DNA of 64,000 bases, taken from assembly GCF_900016645.1 (NCBI RefSeq), contig NZ_CDGJ01000068.1, one strand, 5' to 3'. This stretch comes from Acididesulfobacillus acetoxydans. Lineage in GTDB: Bacteria; Bacillota; Desulfitobacteriia; Desulfitobacteriales; Desulfitobacteriaceae. The notes below the pieces were generated by a model. It was given only the letters and a program-made list of their open reading frames with translations. It searched no databases and was not told where the DNA came from. Each line of letters starts with the position of its first letter. The first letter of the stretch is position 1. Shown here piece after piece: positions 63,122 to 64,000 of this stretch. A program made the translations under genes and the position numbers.

Positions 63122-63850
63122 GTGAAGAAACTGGGTTTCTCACTTTCCCCGGAGATGCTGCTTGGCCGGCCTGAAAGTATACTCGGAGCCGCGGTGCATG
63201 CGCGCTTCGGCCATACCCGGCTGCTCCTGAAGGAGCTTAAAGCACGCGGGGTCAGTTCGATTGAAATACGGAATTTGCCGCAAAGCGCACCGGAGGATGT
63301 CGGTGCGCGCTTGGTAGAAACGGTGTGGCAAGCTGGGCTGGAGGTCAGCGTCCATGGCCGGGCGGACAGGGCTGGGGAGGCAGGAGCCCGGGATTTTACG
63401 GAGGTTTACCCACCGGTTAAGGAGTTGATCAAGTACTACGCCGCCCATCAGAAAGATATTATCATGGTTATTCATGCCTATACGGGAGACGGGGATAACG
63501 TGGGTGAATTGAGAGAAAGGTCCGTGGGTTTGCTGCGCTCGTGGGTTTCCCTGGCCGAATGCGGGGAAATTCCCCTTCGCTTCGCCTTGGAGCTCACCCG
63601 CCGCCGGGCCGGGAAGGAGGATCCCGCCGCCGGGGTTGAGGGCGTTCTCGGGCTGGTCCGGGAGGTGAACAGCCCCTACGTCGGGATTGCCTGGGATATG
63701 GGGCATTATTATGCCAATGTACTCAAGGCGAGGAGTTCATCGCGAAATTCCGCGGAGCAGGAATTGCCCGCGAGGGCTTTTCTTGAACATACCGTGCATA
63801 CGCATATTCACGGCTTAGGGGCGAGGGGAAAGTTTGAAACAAAGAGGTAG
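63122..63850 (+). CDS. TIM-barrel protein (sugar phosphate isomerase/AP endonuclease 2-like), possibly 3'-truncated
   Basis: 242 aa. The (beta/alpha)8 order of the xylose isomerase-like family is followed: SSIEIRNLPQSA, LEVSVHGRAD, IIMVIHAYTGDG, FALELTRRRAG, VGIAWDMGHYYAN, and HTHIHGLGARG near the end. Metal-type residues His, Glu, Asp and His lie at the strand ends. The family usually continues about 40-50 residues beyond the last HxH, so the terminal GKFETKR may mark a truncation. Confidence 0.7.
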   Translation: MKKLGFSLSPEMLLGRPESILGAAVHARFGHTRLLLKELKARGVSSIEIRNLPQSAPEDVGARLVETVWQAGLEVSVHGRADRAGEAGARDFTEVYPPVKELIKYYAAHQKDIIMVIHAYTGDGDNVGELRERSVGLLRSWVSLAECGEIPLRFALELTRRRAGKEDPAAGVEGVLGLVREVNSPYVGIAWDMGHYYANVLKARSSSRNSAEQELPARAFLEHTVHTHIHGLGARGKFETKR

Positions 63851-63931
63851 TGGCTAGGGAGTAAAAAGCGTACAGCAAACAAACCATTCACATTTTGTGG
63901 ATGGCAAAAAATAACATTGGGAGTTTTAGGA

Positions 63932-64000
63932 TTAAACGATTACGGGAGATTCGTCTGTTATTGTGTAACCTCTTTTCCTGAGAAGTTCCAGAGCCTGCGC
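63932..64000 (-). CDS. C-terminal end of a gene continuing past the right edge
   Basis: On the minus strand the frame ALELLRKRGYTITDESPVIV then TAA is open to the window edge. Its amphipathic helix and strand look like a genuine C terminus, but 22 residues are too few for a family call. Confidence 0.4.
   Translation of the reverse strand, partial: AQALELLRKRGYTITDESPVIV

Overview
The window looks like the chromosome of an endospore-forming, low-copy-repeat-rich Firmicute of the Clostridia, probably Peptococcaceae or Desulfitobacterium-like. That placement is an inference from: strong AAGGAGG-type ribosome binding sites with many TTG/GTG starts; a glmS ribozyme, S-box (SAM-I), T-box and cobalamin riboswitches; ECF vitamin transporters; the cdaA-cdaR-glmM-glmS cluster; a BclA-like collagen protein; and a resB/ccsA cytochrome c maturation pair. 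No rRNA, tRNA, CRISPR array or complete insertion sequence was recognised.

Layout. 1-2.9 kb: the 3' part of a collagen-like spore-surface protein and a glycosyltransferase. 3-5.9 kb (minus): a NCS1 base permease under a cobalamin riboswitch, and trpS. 6.4-7.6 kb (minus): a repeat-bearing CAP/SCP secreted protein. 8-17.3 kb (plus): DUF362 ferredoxin protein, c-di-AMP cyclase cdaA, cdaR, a FAD oxidoreductase, glmM, then glmS behind a self-cleaving ribozyme. These link c-di-AMP signalling to UDP-GlcNAc supply. 17.4-19.5 kb (minus): a biotin ECF transporter (bioY, ATPase, T protein) behind a long BirA-type operator, followed by a stray glmS fragment. 19.8-21.6 kb: a GntR(YtrA)-ABC operon. 21.7-37.4 kb: mixed accessory genes, including two MFS exporters, an oligopeptide-type binding protein, a universal stress protein, a decayed iron-type ABC system, a DrrAB exporter with an EXLDI protein, and a polysaccharide deacetylase. 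37.6-39.6 kb: a C-terminally short ECF sigma factor, then pheA behind two tandem T-boxes. 39.7-46.4 kb: a B12-binding radical SAM protein, ResB/CcsA, a PadR regulator with a His/Cys-rich N terminus, and an sdpR/sdpI-like pair. 46.6-49.9 kb: S-box-controlled metY and a cobalamin-riboswitch-controlled Ni/Co permease. 50.1-54.3 kb: a fused OtsA-OtsB trehalose synthase/phosphatase and a GH13 glucosidase. 55-59 kb: a PhoP-like response regulator with its own Pho box, a zinc phospholipase C, a second Pho box, and a PIN-PhoH protein. 59.3-63.9 kb: a YkoEDC-like ECF transporter whose S component carries a frameshift, plus a TIM-barrel protein.

Most notable: a glmS ribozyme whose P2 loop is expanded by about 145 nt of short repeats, and which is followed by a terminator-like hairpin before glmS; a NCS1 permease under cobalamin control, suggesting uptake of a B12 lower-ligand base; two 11-bp-phased Pho boxes around phosphate-related genes; tandem T-boxes; and short direct-repeat expansions in several 5' leaders. 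Coordinates of starts were chosen from ribosome binding site spacing where the longest reading frame looked wrong; alternatives are given in the entries.
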